From Fundidesulfovibrio magnetotacticus (GTDB taxonomy: Bacteria > Desulfobacterota > Desulfovibrionia > Desulfovibrionales > Desulfovibrionaceae): DNA of 64,000 bases. The stretch covers positions 1 to 64,000 of the forward strand of contig NZ_BLTE01000013.1 of assembly GCF_013019105.1 (NCBI RefSeq), read 5' to 3'. Shown one piece after another: positions 35,306 to 45,798 of this stretch; position 1 is the stretch's first letter, and each line of letters opens with the position of its first letter. Below the pieces are notes generated by a model. The model was given only the letters and a program-made list of their open reading frames with translations. It was not told the origin of the DNA and did not search any database. The position numbers and the translations under genes were made by a program.

Positions 35306-37255
35306 TCAACTCCGTTGGGCGGCGGAGGGCAGGGCGTGCTTCGTGCGGCGCCGCGTCCTGGCCTCCTGGCCTTGCGTGGTCTTGAAGAAGCTTATGACGC
35401 CGAGGAGCTGTTCGGCCTGGCTTGAGAGCTCCTCGGACGTGGAGGCCATCTGCTCCGAGGCCGAGGCGTTCTGCTGGATCACCTGGTCGAGCTGCTGCAC
35501 GGCCTTGTTGATCTGGTCGGCTCCGGCGTTCTGCTCGCGGGAGGCCGCGGCGATCTCCTGGACCAGCTCGGCGGTCTTCCTGATGTCGGGCACGATGGCC
35601 GCTAGCATCTCCCCGGCCTGCCGGGCCACGGTCACGGAGTCGCTGGAGAGCACGGAGATCTCCGAGGCGGCCTGGCCGGAGCGTTCTGCCAGCTTGCGCA
35701 CCTCGGCGGCGACAACCGCGAAGCCCTTGCCGTGCTCGCCCGCGCGGGCGGCCTCGATGGCGGCGTTGAGGGCCAGGAGGTTGGTCTGGCGGGCGATCTC
35801 CTCGATGATGGTGATCTTCCCGGCGATGGCCTGCATGGCGGCCGTGGTCTGGGCCACGGCCTGGCCTCCGGTCTCGGCGTCCCGGGCAGCCTTGAGGGCC
35901 ATGGCCTCGGTCCGTGCGGCGTTTTCGGCGTTGTGCTGGATGTTGGCGGCCATCTGCTCCATGGAGGAGGAGACCTCCTCCACGCTGGCCGCCTGTTCGG
36001 AAGCTCCCTGGGAGAGCGACTCCGAAGTGGACGAGAGCTGCTGCGAGCCCGAGGCCACGTTGTTCGCGCTTTCGATCACCTCGCCGATCACCTCGGAGAG
36101 GCGTCCGGTCATGTCGCGCAGGGCGTCGGCCAGCTGTCCGATCTCGTCTCGCTGGCGCACGTCCAGTTGACCCGCCAGGTCGCCCTGGGCCATGCGCCGG
36201 GCGTAGGCCACGCCCTGGGCCACGGGGACGGTGACGCCCCGCGAGAGCCCGACGCCGAGGGCCAGGGCCACCAGCACGCCCGCCGCGCACCCGGCCAGGG
36301 TGGCCGCGCGCGCCGTGGCGGCGGAGGACTCGGCCTCCTTGACGGCACGGGCCGCCTCTCGCCCGTTCTCCTCCACCAGCCTGTTCATCTGGCCGAACAG
36401 GCTGCTCCGGGCCGCCTCGAACTCGGTGGCGGTCAGCCGGCCCAGTTCGCCGAAAAGGTCCACGGAGCGCTGCACCTCGGCGCGCATCTCCCGGAAGGAA
36501 TCGAAGACCTTCTGGGCGCTGGGCGTCAGTTCCCGGGCCAGCAGGGCGCGCGCCTCGGCCGTCTCGCCCCGGGCCTGGGCCTGCTTGATGCGCGCCACGG
36601 CGGCGTGGAAGCGGTCGTGCTGGGGCTTGGTCTCGTTGACGATGGCCGCGAGCCTGGGGTTGCTCGTCGCAAAACCGGAGAGCCACTTGCCGAAGTTGCA
36701 GGCGGTGGGGTCCTCGCCGCCCTCGAAGCGGGAGTTTTCCAGAATGAGCAGCGCGGCCTTGGATTCCAGGCTGTAGTGGTCGCCCCGGAAGAGTTGCATG
36801 CTGGTCATGAGGGCGTCGGGATTGGGCACGTCCACCTGGATGAGCGAGCCCGAGAGGGAGACGGCCTTGCCCGCCAGACGCTCGAAGGAGTCGGTCAGGG
36901 GTGCCATTGCCTTGAAAATCTCTTCCTCACCGTTGCTTTTGGGCAGTCCGGCGTAGCCTGCCAGAGTCTGGCGCATCTGGGACAGCCCGGCCTGGGTTTC
37001 GCGCTGGACCGCCTCGCGGCGGGCGTTGTCCAGGAAGGGGCTGGCCAGGGTGCGCACCGCGCACGTCGCTGCGTTGGTCTCGTTCATGGCGCGCAGGAGG
37101 CTTTCCGCGCCCGGCAGGTGAACTGCGCCAAGGTCCAGGGCGTTCTCCGTCACGTTGCCGATCTGGCGCAGGGCGATGAGACCCACGGCCAGGGCCACAA
37201 GGGCGGTGCAAACAAACCCGCCGATGAGTTTCACCGGCAACTTCACGTTCTTCAT
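35306..37255 (-). CDS. Methyl-accepting chemotaxis protein with a periplasmic CZB-like zinc domain
   Basis: The start ATG at 37255 follows AGGAG. Of 649 residues, membrane spans lie at about 8-30 and 318-338; HAMP spans about 340-393. The cytoplasmic signalling domain carries [32 protein letters not shown]. Between the spans, His160, Cys186 in [14 protein letters not shown], His213 and His217 (PQHDRFHAA) reproduce the His3-Cys ligand set of the CZB family. CZB is best known as a cytoplasmic domain, so a periplasmic copy is notable. Overall charge supports an N-in, periplasmic-loop topology. Confidence 0.82.
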   Translation of the reverse strand: MKNVKLPVKLIGGFVCTALVALAVGLIALRQIGNVTENALDLGAVHLPGAESLLRAMNETNAATCAVRTLASPFLDNARREAVQRETQAGLSQMRQTLAGYAGLPKSNGEEEIFKAMAPLTDSFERLAGKAVSLSGSLIQVDVPNPDALMTSMQLFRGDHYSLESKAALLILENSRFEGGEDPTACNFGKWLSGFATSNPRLAAIVNETKPQHDRFHAAVARIKQAQARGETAEARALLARELTPSAQKVFDSFREMRAEVQRSVDLFGELGRLTATEFEAARSSLFGQMNRLVEENGREAARAVKEAESSAATARAATLAGCAAGVLVALALGVGLSRGVTVPVAQGVAYARRMAQGDLAGQLDVRQRDEIGQLADALRDMTGRLSEVIGEVIESANNVASGSQQLSSTSESLSQGASEQAASVEEVSSSMEQMAANIQHNAENAARTEAMALKAARDAETGGQAVAQTTAAMQAIAGKITIIEEIARQTNLLALNAAIEAARAGEHGKGFAVVAAEVRKLAERSGQAASEISVLSSDSVTVARQAGEMLAAIVPDIRKTAELVQEIAAASREQNAGADQINKAVQQLDQVIQQNASASEQMASTSEELSSQAEQLLGVISFFKTTQGQEARTRRRTKHALPSAAQRS

Positions 37256-37499
37256 TACGCACTCCTGGATACTGCTTGGGGAACCAACGCCAGACCGTCT
37301 GCCGATCAGCGACGTTTCCATAGGCGGAATCGACGGGACTCGTAAAGTCCATGGCGGCAAGAAGCAGACCTTCTGCGTAAAAGTTGAGCGTTTTCGCGAA
37401 AGCCTGTGTGAAAGCCGACGAGGTTCCTTCCCATTTCGGGATGGTTTGTGTAGGGTCGGCCCAGTATCCGAAAACCATCCGTCCGCCTGGAGCGAGCCC

Positions 37500-40124
37500 A
37501 TGATCAACGTGAACATGAAGTCCCTGTTGTCCAAGCTCAACGCCTTCTGCACCAGCACGCTGCACAACGCCGCCGGGCTCACGGTCTCGCGCGCGCAGTA
37601 CGAGGTGACGGTTGAGCACTTCCTGCTCAAGTGTCTGGAGGACGCGGGCTCCGACATCCCGGTGATCCTGCGCGCGGGCGGCGTGGACGCAGGACGCCTC
37701 GCGGCCGGGCTCACCGACTCCCTGGAAGACCTGAAGACCGGCAACGCCGGAAAGCCCACCTTCTCGCCGCTGCTCATCGAACTCATCGAGGACGCCTGGG
37801 TGGTGGGCTCCGTGGACCTGGGCGATTCGCGCGTGCGCTCCGGCGCGCTGCTCCTGGCCTTCCTGGCCCGGCCCAACTTCTACGGCTCCGGCCCCTACCT
37901 GGATCTGTTGTCCGCCCTGAACCGCGAGGCCCTGCTCAAGGACTTCTGGAACGCCACCAAGGCCTCCTCCGAGGCGGCCCAGGCCACGGCGGGCCCCATG
38001 GCCCCGGGGGGAGCGCCCGGCGCGGCCCCCTCGGGCGAGGGCTCCTTCATCGCCCGCTTCTGCCAGGACTTCACCGCCAAGGCCAAGGCCGGCGGCATCG
38101 ACCCCGTGTTCGGCCGCGACGGCGAAATCCGCCAGATCGTGGACATCCTGGCCCGGCGGCGCAAGAACAACCCCATCCTCGTGGGCGACCCCGGCGTGGG
38201 CAAGACCGCCGTCATCGAGGGTCTGGCGCTGCGCATCGCCCTGGGCGACGTGCCCGAGTCGCTTCTGAACGTCACGCTCATCAACCTGGACATGGGCCTG
38301 CTGGAAGCGGGCGCGGGCATGAAGGGCGAGTTCGAGAACAGGCTGCGCGGCGTCATCAGCGAAGTGAAGGCCAGCGAGAAGCCCATCATCATGTTCATCG
38401 ACGAGGCCCACACCCTGGTGGGCGCGGGCGGACAGGCGGGCGGCTCCGACGCGGCCAACCTGCTCAAGCCCGCCCTGGCGCGCGGCGAACTGAAAACCTG
38501 CGCCGCCACCACCTGGAGCGAATACAAGAAATACTTCGAGAAGGACCCCGCCCTGGCCCGGCGCTTCCAGATGGTGAAGCTCGACGAGCCCAGCGTGGAG
38601 TCCGCCACGCTCATCCTGCGCGGCCTGCGCGACAGCTACGAGAAAAGCCACAACGTGGTGATCCGCGACGACGCCATCAAGATCTGCGCCGAATACGCCG
38701 ACCGCTACATCGCCGCGCGCTTTCTGCCCGACAAGGCCATCGACCTCCTGGACACCTCCTGCGCCCGCGTGAAGGTGAACCTCACGGCCAAACCCGCCGT
38801 GCTGGAGGACGCCGAGCGCTCCATCCAGGCCCTGGAGCGCGAGAAGAACGCCATCGAACGCGACAAGGACAACCGCATCCCCGTGGACGAGGAGCGCCTG
38901 GCCCAGGTGGCGGCCCTCATCGAGGAGAACACGAAAAAGGCCGCGGACCTCACCGCCGCCTGGGAAAAGGAGCGTGAGGCCGCCCACAAGGTGCTGGAAA
39001 TCCGCGCCAAGGTCCACGAGACCCAGGGCGACGACAAGGCCGCCCTGGAAAAGGAGCTGGACGAGGCCGACGCCGCCCTCAAGGCCCTCCAGGGCGACGC
39101 GCCCATGATCCAGATCGAGGTGAACCCGGACCTGGTGGCCCAGGTGGTCTCGGACTGGACCGGCATCCCCATGGGCAAGGTGGCCCGCGACCAGGCCGCC
39201 ACCATCGCCAACCTGGAAGACCGCATCAAGAAGCGCATCAAAGGCCAGGACATGGCCCTGGACGTGGTGACCCAGGTGATCAAGGCCGCCAAGTCCGGCA
39301 TCAAGAACCCCGACCAGCCCCTGGGCGTGTTCCTGCTGGTGGGCCCCTCCGGCACCGGCAAGACCGAGACCGCACTGACCCTGGCCGACATCCTCTTCGG
39401 CAGCGAGCGCAACGTGGTCTCCATCAACATGAGCGAGTTCCAGGAGAAGCACACGGTTTCGCGGCTCATCGGCTCGCCCCCGGGCTACGTCGGCTACGGC
39501 GAGGGCGGCATGCTCACCGAGGCCGTGCGCCAGCACCCCTATTCCGTGGTGCTCCTGGACGAGACCGAAAAAGCCCACCCCGACGTGCTCAACCTCTTCT
39601 ACCAGGTGTTCGACAAGGGCATGCTCTCCGACGGCGAAGGCAAGGAGATCAATTTCAAGAACACGCTCGTCATCCTCACCTCCAACCTGGCCACCGACGT
39701 GATCCAGGAGATGACCAAGGACGGCGCGCAGGTGCCCTACGACGCCGTGCTCTCGGCCGTGCGGCCCATCCTCTCGCAGTATTTCAAGCCCGCGCTCCTG
39801 GCGCGCATGAGCGTGGCCCCCTACGTGAGCCTCTCGCCCGACGCCATGAAAGACATCGTGGTGCTCAAGCTGGACAAGCTGGCCAAGATGCTCCTGGACA
39901 ACAACAAGATGAAGATGACCTACACCCCCAAGGTGGTGGAGGCCGTTGTCGCCCGCTGCACCGAGGTGGAGACCGGGGCGCGCAACATCGAATACATCCT
40001 CAACGGCAACATCCTGCCCCGCATGTCCCAGGAGATCCTGGGCCACATGACCTCGGGCGGCCTTCCGGCCTCCGTGGCCCTGGACGTGGGCGAGGACGGC
40101 GGCTTCACCATGGACTTCGCCTGA
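37500..40124 (+). CDS. clpV: T6SS AAA+ ATPase ClpV (TssH)
   Basis: ClpV disassembles contracted TssB-TssC sheaths for reuse. The 874 residues start [19 protein letters not shown] with GGAG upstream. The N-domain spans about 10-150. AAA-1 has Walker A GDPGVGKT (229-236), Walker B MFIDEAH and a coiled-coil insert ([16 protein letters not shown]). AAA-2 has GPSGTGKT (615-622), [16 protein letters not shown] and arginine-finger-type ends. The pore loop [13 protein letters not shown] is intact. It is divergent from the chemoreceptor and separated from the other tss genes. Confidence 0.95.
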   Translation: MINVNMKSLLSKLNAFCTSTLHNAAGLTVSRAQYEVTVEHFLLKCLEDAGSDIPVILRAGGVDAGRLAAGLTDSLEDLKTGNAGKPTFSPLLIELIEDAWVVGSVDLGDSRVRSGALLLAFLARPNFYGSGPYLDLLSALNREALLKDFWNATKASSEAAQATAGPMAPGGAPGAAPSGEGSFIARFCQDFTAKAKAGGIDPVFGRDGEIRQIVDILARRRKNNPILVGDPGVGKTAVIEGLALRIALGDVPESLLNVTLINLDMGLLEAGAGMKGEFENRLRGVISEVKASEKPIIMFIDEAHTLVGAGGQAGGSDAANLLKPALARGELKTCAATTWSEYKKYFEKDPALARRFQMVKLDEPSVESATLILRGLRDSYEKSHNVVIRDDAIKICAEYADRYIAARFLPDKAIDLLDTSCARVKVNLTAKPAVLEDAERSIQALEREKNAIERDKDNRIPVDEERLAQVAALIEENTKKAADLTAAWEKEREAAHKVLEIRAKVHETQGDDKAALEKELDEADAALKALQGDAPMIQIEVNPDLVAQVVSDWTGIPMGKVARDQAATIANLEDRIKKRIKGQDMALDVVTQVIKAAKSGIKNPDQPLGVFLLVGPSGTGKTETALTLADILFGSERNVVSINMSEFQEKHTVSRLIGSPPGYVGYGEGGMLTEAVRQHPYSVVLLDETEKAHPDVLNLFYQVFDKGMLSDGEGKEINFKNTLVILTSNLATDVIQEMTKDGAQVPYDAVLSAVRPILSQYFKPALLARMSVAPYVSLSPDAMKDIVVLKLDKLAKMLLDNNKMKMTYTPKVVEAVVARCTEVETGARNIEYILNGNILPRMSQEILGHMTSGGLPASVALDVGEDGGFTMDFA

Positions 40125-40301
40125 TTCCCGCGCGGGTCGCGCCGGTCCGCCGTCCCCCGGCGGTCCGGCGCTGCCCACGGCGCGTCTCCGCCGCGCCTTG
40201 CGTCCCCCCGTCGTTCCGGCGTCCGGCTCGTCTCGCGCCAGCCCCCCGCACTCCCCAGGCCACGAGAGGGCCAGCCCTCCCTTGCCGGTCTGTTTTTCCT
40301 T

Positions 40302-40330
40302 TTGACGGCGCACGCCGTTCCGTAGGATAT
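40302..40330 (+). promoter_or_regulatory. Candidate sigma-70 promoter of the sensor kinase
   Basis: TTGACG at 40302-40307 and GGATAT at 40325-40330 are 17 bases apart, in a locally AT-richer stretch 52 bases before the kinase ATG. The -35 is a near-consensus match; the -10 is a weaker match. Confidence 0.4.
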
Positions 40331-40381
40331 CCTTCGCGTCCGGAGGTTCCACCAAATCACCGGCGTTCCGGACATCATTAC

Positions 40382-43042
40382 ATGAAGCTTACCGTAGTGC
40401 TCTCGCTCCTCCTCTTGCTCTTCGCGGCGTCGGCGGACGTGGGCGCGGCCGCCGCGCCGTCGCCGGAGACTCCTCAAATCTTCGTCCTGCACTCCTACCA
40501 CCCGGGGTTCGCCCGCACGGACGGGCTCCAGCGCGGCCTGGCGGAGTCCCTTTCCGGCGAAGGACTGAACCCCAGGATGATCGTGGAATACCTGGACGCC
40601 GCGCGGCTCGCCCCTCTGCGCGGCTACGAGGGCATCCTGGACGCCAAGCGCTACGCCATCCTCACCATGACGGCCGCCGCGCGGCCCCAGGCGGCCGTGG
40701 TCACCGACTGGAAGGCCCTGGAATTCTGGAACGCCCACCGCGAGTCCATGGCCCCGGGCGTGCCCGTGGTGGCCTGCGTCCTGGGCGGCGCCATGCCCCG
40801 CTGGTTCCTGGAAGTGCCGGACACGGTGGCCGTGGTGGAACGCCTGGCCCTCAAGGAGACCGCAGCCATGGCCCGCAGGCTCAGCCCCCGGGCGGACAAG
40901 CTTTTGATCCTGGGAAGCAAGGCCCAGTACTTCAAGGTCATTCAGGACATGGTGGCTGCGGAGATCCCCGCACTCTCCGAGACCCTGCAGGTGGAGCTTT
41001 TCAACGAGAACGACATCCAGGCCCTGGAGGCGCGGCTGGCCAGCCTGGACAAGAGCTGGATCGTCCTGGCCGTGGGCCGTCCCGAGGAGAACGGGCAGTT
41101 GCTCACCTCCGCCGAGGCCGCGCGACGGCTGTCCCTGGTCAGCCCCGCGCCGCTCTACGCCGCATGGGGCTCCTGGATGGGCCACGGTCCCGTTGGCGGG
41201 CGGGTTCTCTACGCCGAGGACCAGGGACGAATGGCCGGGGAGATCGTCCGGGAACTACTCAAGGGGCGCGACGTGGCCTCCATGGACCGCTACCGCGAGG
41301 ACAACGGCCGTTGGGTGTTCGACCACGCCGCCCTGGTCCGTTTCGGGCTGGACCCCTCGCTCCTGCCCCCGGGCAGCCAGGTGCTCAACGAGCCGGTGGG
41401 ACTCTACGCCACCAATCCGCAACTGGTGTGGGCCTACTGCCTCGTCACGGCGCTCCTGGCCGTGGTGGCCGGCGTGCTGTGGTTCCACGCGGCAAGGATG
41501 CGCCGCGCCCAGGTGCAGGTGGCTGGCCAGATCAACCTCGTGTCCTCGCTCATGGAGGCCATCCCCACGCCCTTGTTCTACAAGGACACCGCCGGGATCT
41601 ACCTGGGCTGCAACAAGGCCTTCGTGGAATGGTCCGGGCTTACGCGGGAAGCCCTGCTGGGCCGCACCGTGCACGAAGTTTTCCCCCGCGCCCAAGCCGA
41701 CGTGTTCAAGGCCAAGGACGACGAGCTCCTGGCTTCAGGGCCGGTGCAGATTTACGAGTTCGTGAAGTCCACTCCCGGGGGCGAGCGTCACATCCGCTTC
41801 CACAAGGCCCTCTACAAGGCGGGCGACGGCTCCACGGCCGGTCTGGTGGGGGTCATCGCCGACTTCACCGACATCTGGACCGCCGAACGAGAGCTGGAGC
41901 GCGCCAGCGAATACCTGCGGGCCATCTTCGACTCCTCGCCCTCGGCCCTGGTCTGCGTGGACGCCCGGGGCGTGGTGACCAGGGCCAACGCCAAGGCCCT
42001 GGCCCTCTGCCCGGAGTGCGTTCCCGGGGCCGACAGCCGCCAGATGCCCGGCCTGGGAGGCCTTGTCGGCCATGCCCTGCGCGCCATCGAGGAGGGACGC
42101 CCCCTGGAGCTGCCCCGCGAGGTGGAGCGCAAGGGCGGCACGGTGACAGCTCGCGACGTGATGATCTACCCCGTGCAGGCCTCAGGGGTCCGCGAGGCCG
42201 TCGTCCGCATCGACGACGCCACCGAAAGCCACCGCATGCTCGAGGTGCTCGCCCAGTCCGAGAAGATGATGAGCGTGGGCGGGCTGGCGGCGGGCATGGC
42301 CCACGAGATCAACAACCCCCTGGGCGGCATCATGCAGAGCGCCCAGGTGGTGATCACGCGCATCCGCCCGGACCTCCCAGTGAATCGCAAGGCCGCCGAG
42401 GCGGCGGGCTGCTCCATGGACGGCGTTCAGGAATACCTTGCCCGCCGCGACATCCCTGAACTCCTGGAGAATCTGCGCGCCTCGGCCAAGCGGGTGGCGA
42501 CCGTGGTCTCCAACATGCTGGAGTTCAGCAAGCGCAGCTCCTCGGCCTGGCTTCCCGAGGAACTCAACGAACTGGTGGAGAGGGCCGTGCTCCTCTGCCT
42601 GCAGGACTACAGCCTCGCCGACGGATACGGCTTCAAACGCATCACTCTGCTCCGGGAGTTCGACCCCGCCGATCCCTCGGCGCCCTGCTCCAGCCAGCAG
42701 ATCCAGCACGTGATCTTCAACATCCTGCGCAACGCCGCCCAGGCCATGGCCGAGAGCCGCACGACGGACCCCACCATCATCCTGCGAACCTGGGTGGACG
42801 CCGAAAACGGCTACATCGAGATCGAGGACAACGGCCCCGGCATGGACGACGCCGCCCGGCGCAAGGTCTTCGAGCCCTTCTACACCACCCGGGAGACGGG
42901 CTCCGGCACGGGGCTCGGGCTCTCAGTCTCCTACTTCATCGTGCGCGAGAACCACGGCGGCGAAATCACCCTGGACTCCGAACCCGGCAGGGGCTCGCGC
43001 TTCACCATCCGCCTGCCCCGGCGAAACCGGGCCGCCCACTGA
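40382..43042 (+). CDS. Membrane sensor histidine kinase with a periplasmic ABC-type binding domain
   Basis: The 886 residues comprise a signal segment (1-24), a periplasmic substrate-binding-like region (about 32-340, opening IFVLHSYHPGFARTDGLQRG, as in ABC_sub_bind proteins), and a membrane span near 351-372. Then come two PAS regions (about 385-500 and 510-615), a HisKA helix with the phospho-His in GMAHEINNPLGGIMQ, and an HATPase domain (ILRNAAQAM, DNGPGMDDA, GTGLGLSVSYF). It probably senses a small molecule outside and phosphorylates an unlinked regulator; no receiver or response-regulator gene is adjacent. The PilZ protein follows after 91 bases. Confidence 0.87.
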   Translation: MKLTVVLSLLLLLFAASADVGAAAAPSPETPQIFVLHSYHPGFARTDGLQRGLAESLSGEGLNPRMIVEYLDAARLAPLRGYEGILDAKRYAILTMTAAARPQAAVVTDWKALEFWNAHRESMAPGVPVVACVLGGAMPRWFLEVPDTVAVVERLALKETAAMARRLSPRADKLLILGSKAQYFKVIQDMVAAEIPALSETLQVELFNENDIQALEARLASLDKSWIVLAVGRPEENGQLLTSAEAARRLSLVSPAPLYAAWGSWMGHGPVGGRVLYAEDQGRMAGEIVRELLKGRDVASMDRYREDNGRWVFDHAALVRFGLDPSLLPPGSQVLNEPVGLYATNPQLVWAYCLVTALLAVVAGVLWFHAARMRRAQVQVAGQINLVSSLMEAIPTPLFYKDTAGIYLGCNKAFVEWSGLTREALLGRTVHEVFPRAQADVFKAKDDELLASGPVQIYEFVKSTPGGERHIRFHKALYKAGDGSTAGLVGVIADFTDIWTAERELERASEYLRAIFDSSPSALVCVDARGVVTRANAKALALCPECVPGADSRQMPGLGGLVGHALRAIEEGRPLELPREVERKGGTVTARDVMIYPVQASGVREAVVRIDDATESHRMLEVLAQSEKMMSVGGLAAGMAHEINNPLGGIMQSAQVVITRIRPDLPVNRKAAEAAGCSMDGVQEYLARRDIPELLENLRASAKRVATVVSNMLEFSKRSSSAWLPEELNELVERAVLLCLQDYSLADGYGFKRITLLREFDPADPSAPCSSQQIQHVIFNILRNAAQAMAESRTTDPTIILRTWVDAENGYIEIEDNGPGMDDAARRKVFEPFYTTRETGSGTGLGLSVSYFIVRENHGGEITLDSEPGRGSRFTIRLPRRNRAAH

Positions 43043-43133
43043 GCCCTGCGCGCCCCGCGTCGGACGCACTGGCGCGTTGACCGCTCCCGCCGCCATCGCG
43101 TATCAAACGCAGACCTCCATCCGCGAAACGACA

Positions 43134-43988
43134 ATGATACTCGACCTTTTCAAAAAGAAGGGGCCGGCCCTCGACGAAACCTCCCGCCAAGTGCTGGAGC
43201 AGGCCCTGGTCCAGCGCGCCAAGATGGACCTGATCTTCGAGGAGTCCGTCACCAGCATCAAAGACCTGAGCTGCGCGGTGAACACCATCGGCGCGGACCG
43301 GCTGTATCTCGATCTCTACGGCCTGCGCCAGCCGGGCAACTTCGCCGGGCGCTACTTCAGCTGCTTCTTCCGCATCCGCGAGGGCAAGGGCGTGGGCTAC
43401 TACGGCTTCCGGGCCAAGGCCCTGGGCGTGCGCCAAGCCACGACGGGCGGTCTGGTTCTGGAAGCCCAGCACCCCGTCAAGGTGGAGCGCTCCCAACGCA
43501 GGCGCAGCATGCGCGTGCGTGCGGACCTCGCCTGGTTCGAGGACCTGCGCGTCTGGGAGGGCGGCAAACTCGCCGCGCCTGTCCCGGAAGAGGCCATCAT
43601 GGACCTGGAGTTCTTCCGGCAGGGCAAGCTCTGCCGCCTGGAGAACCTCTCCGCCGGGGGCTTGGGCCTGCACGTGCGCCGCATCTTCTGCACCGAGAAC
43701 TCCTTCTGCCCCACCGGCCACGAGGAATACACCCTGCGCCTGCGCTTCCTCCAGGAAGTGCGCAACCAGCCCCGCGAGCTGTGGCTCTCCGGGCGCACGG
43801 TGCGCCTGGTGGAGGACCGCGTCTCCAAGGACCTGGACATCGGCCTGGAGTTCGTCCACGTGGGCCGCGCCGATCCCGTCTCGGGCGAGATCCTCTGGAC
43901 CCCGGTCCGCGACAACGTGGCCGATGAGCTCATGACCCGCGTCTTCGAGTGGCACGCCGCCCTCTTTCGCGAACGCGGCGAACCGTAG
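43134..43988 (+). CDS. PilZ-domain protein
   Basis: The 284-residue protein begins MILDLFKKKGPALDETSRQ. Its N-terminal half looks like the YcgR-type flagellar-brake fold (RLYLDLYGLRQPGNFAG, a FFRIREGKGVGYYG strand). The PilZ motif RRSMR near residue 125 and NLSAGGLGL near residue 180 match the c-di-GMP binding signature RxxxR...(D/N)xSxxG. It is a likely c-di-GMP effector controlling motility or envelope behaviour. The ribosome site is weak; a start at 43077 would add 19 residues with no better site. Confidence 0.8.
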   Translation: MILDLFKKKGPALDETSRQVLEQALVQRAKMDLIFEESVTSIKDLSCAVNTIGADRLYLDLYGLRQPGNFAGRYFSCFFRIREGKGVGYYGFRAKALGVRQATTGGLVLEAQHPVKVERSQRRRSMRVRADLAWFEDLRVWEGGKLAAPVPEEAIMDLEFFRQGKLCRLENLSAGGLGLHVRRIFCTENSFCPTGHEEYTLRLRFLQEVRNQPRELWLSGRTVRLVEDRVSKDLDIGLEFVHVGRADPVSGEILWTPVRDNVADELMTRVFEWHAALFRERGEP

Positions 43989-44240
43989 CGGCGCTCCGTT
44001 CCTCCTCCCTTCGTTCCGGCCAAGACAGGTTCGCCGTAACCCGGGCGTTTTCCCCTCGCGTCCGCGCGGCCAGGGAGTGCGCCCCGGGCCGCCCCCTCCC
44101 GGAAATGCGGCGCGCGTCGTCGCACCCCCCTGTTGCCGGTTTGGCCGGCGTCGCGGATTGGGCTTTCGCCGTACGGCATTGCGCACCGTCACGAGATGGT
44201 CTACACGCATAGGTATGTTCTCCTCAGGAGGCAACACGCC

Positions 44241-44441
44241 ATGAATATGAAAGAGATCCGGGACAAGGCCAGGGATGTGAACCTCAAGATCGCCGTGGGC
44301 TGGACCAAGACCACCGCCGTCCGGGCCATCCAGGTGGCCGAGGGCTACGAGGCCTGCTTCGGCAGGGGCCTCTATTCGGTCTGCGGCCAGCCCGACTGCT
44401 GCTTCAGGCCCGACTGCGAGAAGATCCCCGGCGAGCAGTAG
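44241..44441 (+). CDS. Small SAP-like protein with a Cys-rich tail
   Basis: The AGGAGG ribosome site and ATG at 44241 give 66 residues. The first 45 are helical and SAP/Rho-N-like (MKEIRDKARDVNLKIAVGW, then TAVRAIQVAEG). The tail has five Cys residues in ACFGRGLYSVCGQPDCCFR and CEKI, a probable metal site. Short proteins of this kind are common in sulfate reducers and geobacters; their function is unknown, perhaps nucleic-acid binding. It stands alone between the PilZ gene and the exporter. Confidence 0.72.
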   Translation: MNMKEIRDKARDVNLKIAVGWTKTTAVRAIQVAEGYEACFGRGLYSVCGQPDCCFRPDCEKIPGEQ

Positions 44442-44666
44442 CCTGACGGGCCGCATGCTCCAACGGGCTCGCTCCCCCCGGAACCGGGTTTCGGTCGCCC
44501 CCCGTGTCGGGGCGCGCCGCCAGATGCCCGGGCCGCGAACGGCGCTCCCTGACGGGCGCTTCCGGTCTTTCCGTGGGGGCACAAGAGTCCTGCCTGAACA
44601 GGCCCAGGCCATCCGCCGTCCGCTCTGCGCCGCCCCGGACCACGTCGGCGGGAGCACCGCGCAAAC

Positions 44667-45797
44667 ATGACCCTGACCATCGCCTTGCGCAACCTCCTGC
44701 ACGACAAGGTGCGTCTCGCGGTCACGCTCACGGGCGTGGTCTTCGCGGTGGTGCTCATCGCGGTGCAGGCCGGGCTCTTCGTGGGCTTCACCACGGCAAC
44801 CTCCACCGTCATCGACAACACCCGCGCCCAGTACTGGATCTGCGCGCGCGGCATGCGCAATTTCGACGTCACCTCCCCCCTGCCCCAGAAGGCCTTCCAC
44901 CAGACGCTCTCCACGCCCGGGGTGGCCGAAGCGCGCCGCCTGGTGGTGCAGTTCGCCAACTGGAAAAAGCCCAACGGCGGCTTCGAGTCCGTGGAGGTGG
45001 TGGGCTACGAGGCCGCCTCGGACATGGGCGGCCCCTGGAACGTGGTGGAGGGCGACGCCGCGCTCCTCGCAGTGCCCGACACCGTGGCCGTGGACGAGGT
45101 CTACCGCGCCAAGCTGGGCGTCGCGCGTCTGGGCGAGCAGGTGGAGGTGAACGGCCACCGCGTCCGGGTGGCGGCCTTCACCCGGGGCATCCGCTCCTTC
45201 ACCACGTCGCCCTACATCTTCAGCACGCTGCCCATCGCCCAGACCTTGTGCAACCTGCGGGAAGGCCGTTTCACCTACGTGCTGGTGGACGCCCTGCCGG
45301 GAACCGACCCCGAGGAATTCAAGCGCGAGCTGGCGCGGCGCGTGGACGGCGTGGACGTGTACACCTCCCGCGAGTTCTCCAGGAAGACCCAGCAGTACTG
45401 GATGTTCACCACCGGCGCGGGCATGGCCCTGCTCATCGCGGCGGCCCTGGGCCTGGTGGTGGGCGTGGTGGTGGTGGCCCAGACCCTCTACGCCACCACC
45501 ATGGACCATCTGGCCGAGTTCGGCACCCTGCGCGCCATGGGCGCTCCGGGGGGCTACATCCACCGCATCATCGTGCTCCAGGCCCTGGCCAGCGCCTTCG
45601 CGGGCTACACGCCGGGCATCGCCCTGAGTTACCTGCTGGTGGGTCTGGCCGAGAAAGGCGGGGCATCCATCCTCCTACCCTCCTGGCTTGCGGTGGGGCT
45701 TTTCTTCGTCACCACGGGCATGTGCGTGGGCGCATCGCTCATCTCCATCAACAAAGTCACGCGCATCGACCCGGTGATGGTCTTCAAGGGGCGCTGA
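44667..45797 (+). CDS. devC: DevC-type ABC transporter permease
   Basis: The 376-residue permease has an N-terminal span (about 20-45, VTLTGVVFAVVLIAVQAGLF), a large periplasmic MacB/FtsX-type domain (about 50-250, with an ARGMRNFDVTSPLP segment), and three further spans near 255-280, 310-335 and 345-365. DevC partners DevA and DevB in exporting lipids or glycolipids, known from cyanobacterial heterocyst envelopes. The start is ATG 44667. The ATPase gene follows one base after the stop. Confidence 0.8.
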   Translation: MTLTIALRNLLHDKVRLAVTLTGVVFAVVLIAVQAGLFVGFTTATSTVIDNTRAQYWICARGMRNFDVTSPLPQKAFHQTLSTPGVAEARRLVVQFANWKKPNGGFESVEVVGYEAASDMGGPWNVVEGDAALLAVPDTVAVDEVYRAKLGVARLGEQVEVNGHRVRVAAFTRGIRSFTTSPYIFSTLPIAQTLCNLREGRFTYVLVDALPGTDPEEFKRELARRVDGVDVYTSREFSRKTQQYWMFTTGAGMALLIAAALGLVVGVVVVAQTLYATTMDHLAEFGTLRAMGAPGGYIHRIIVLQALASAFAGYTPGIALSYLLVGLAEKGGASILLPSWLAVGLFFVTTGMCVGASLISINKVTRIDPVMVFKGR

Positions 45798-45798
45798 A

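Noticed and set aside
36927-40355. 1142-residue minus-strand frame opposite clpV
   Set aside because: Antisense shadow of clpV with no recognisable motifs.
43002-45563. 853-residue minus-strand frame opposite the PilZ and devC genes
   Set aside because: Shadow frame; the plus-strand genes have clear domains and ribosome sites.
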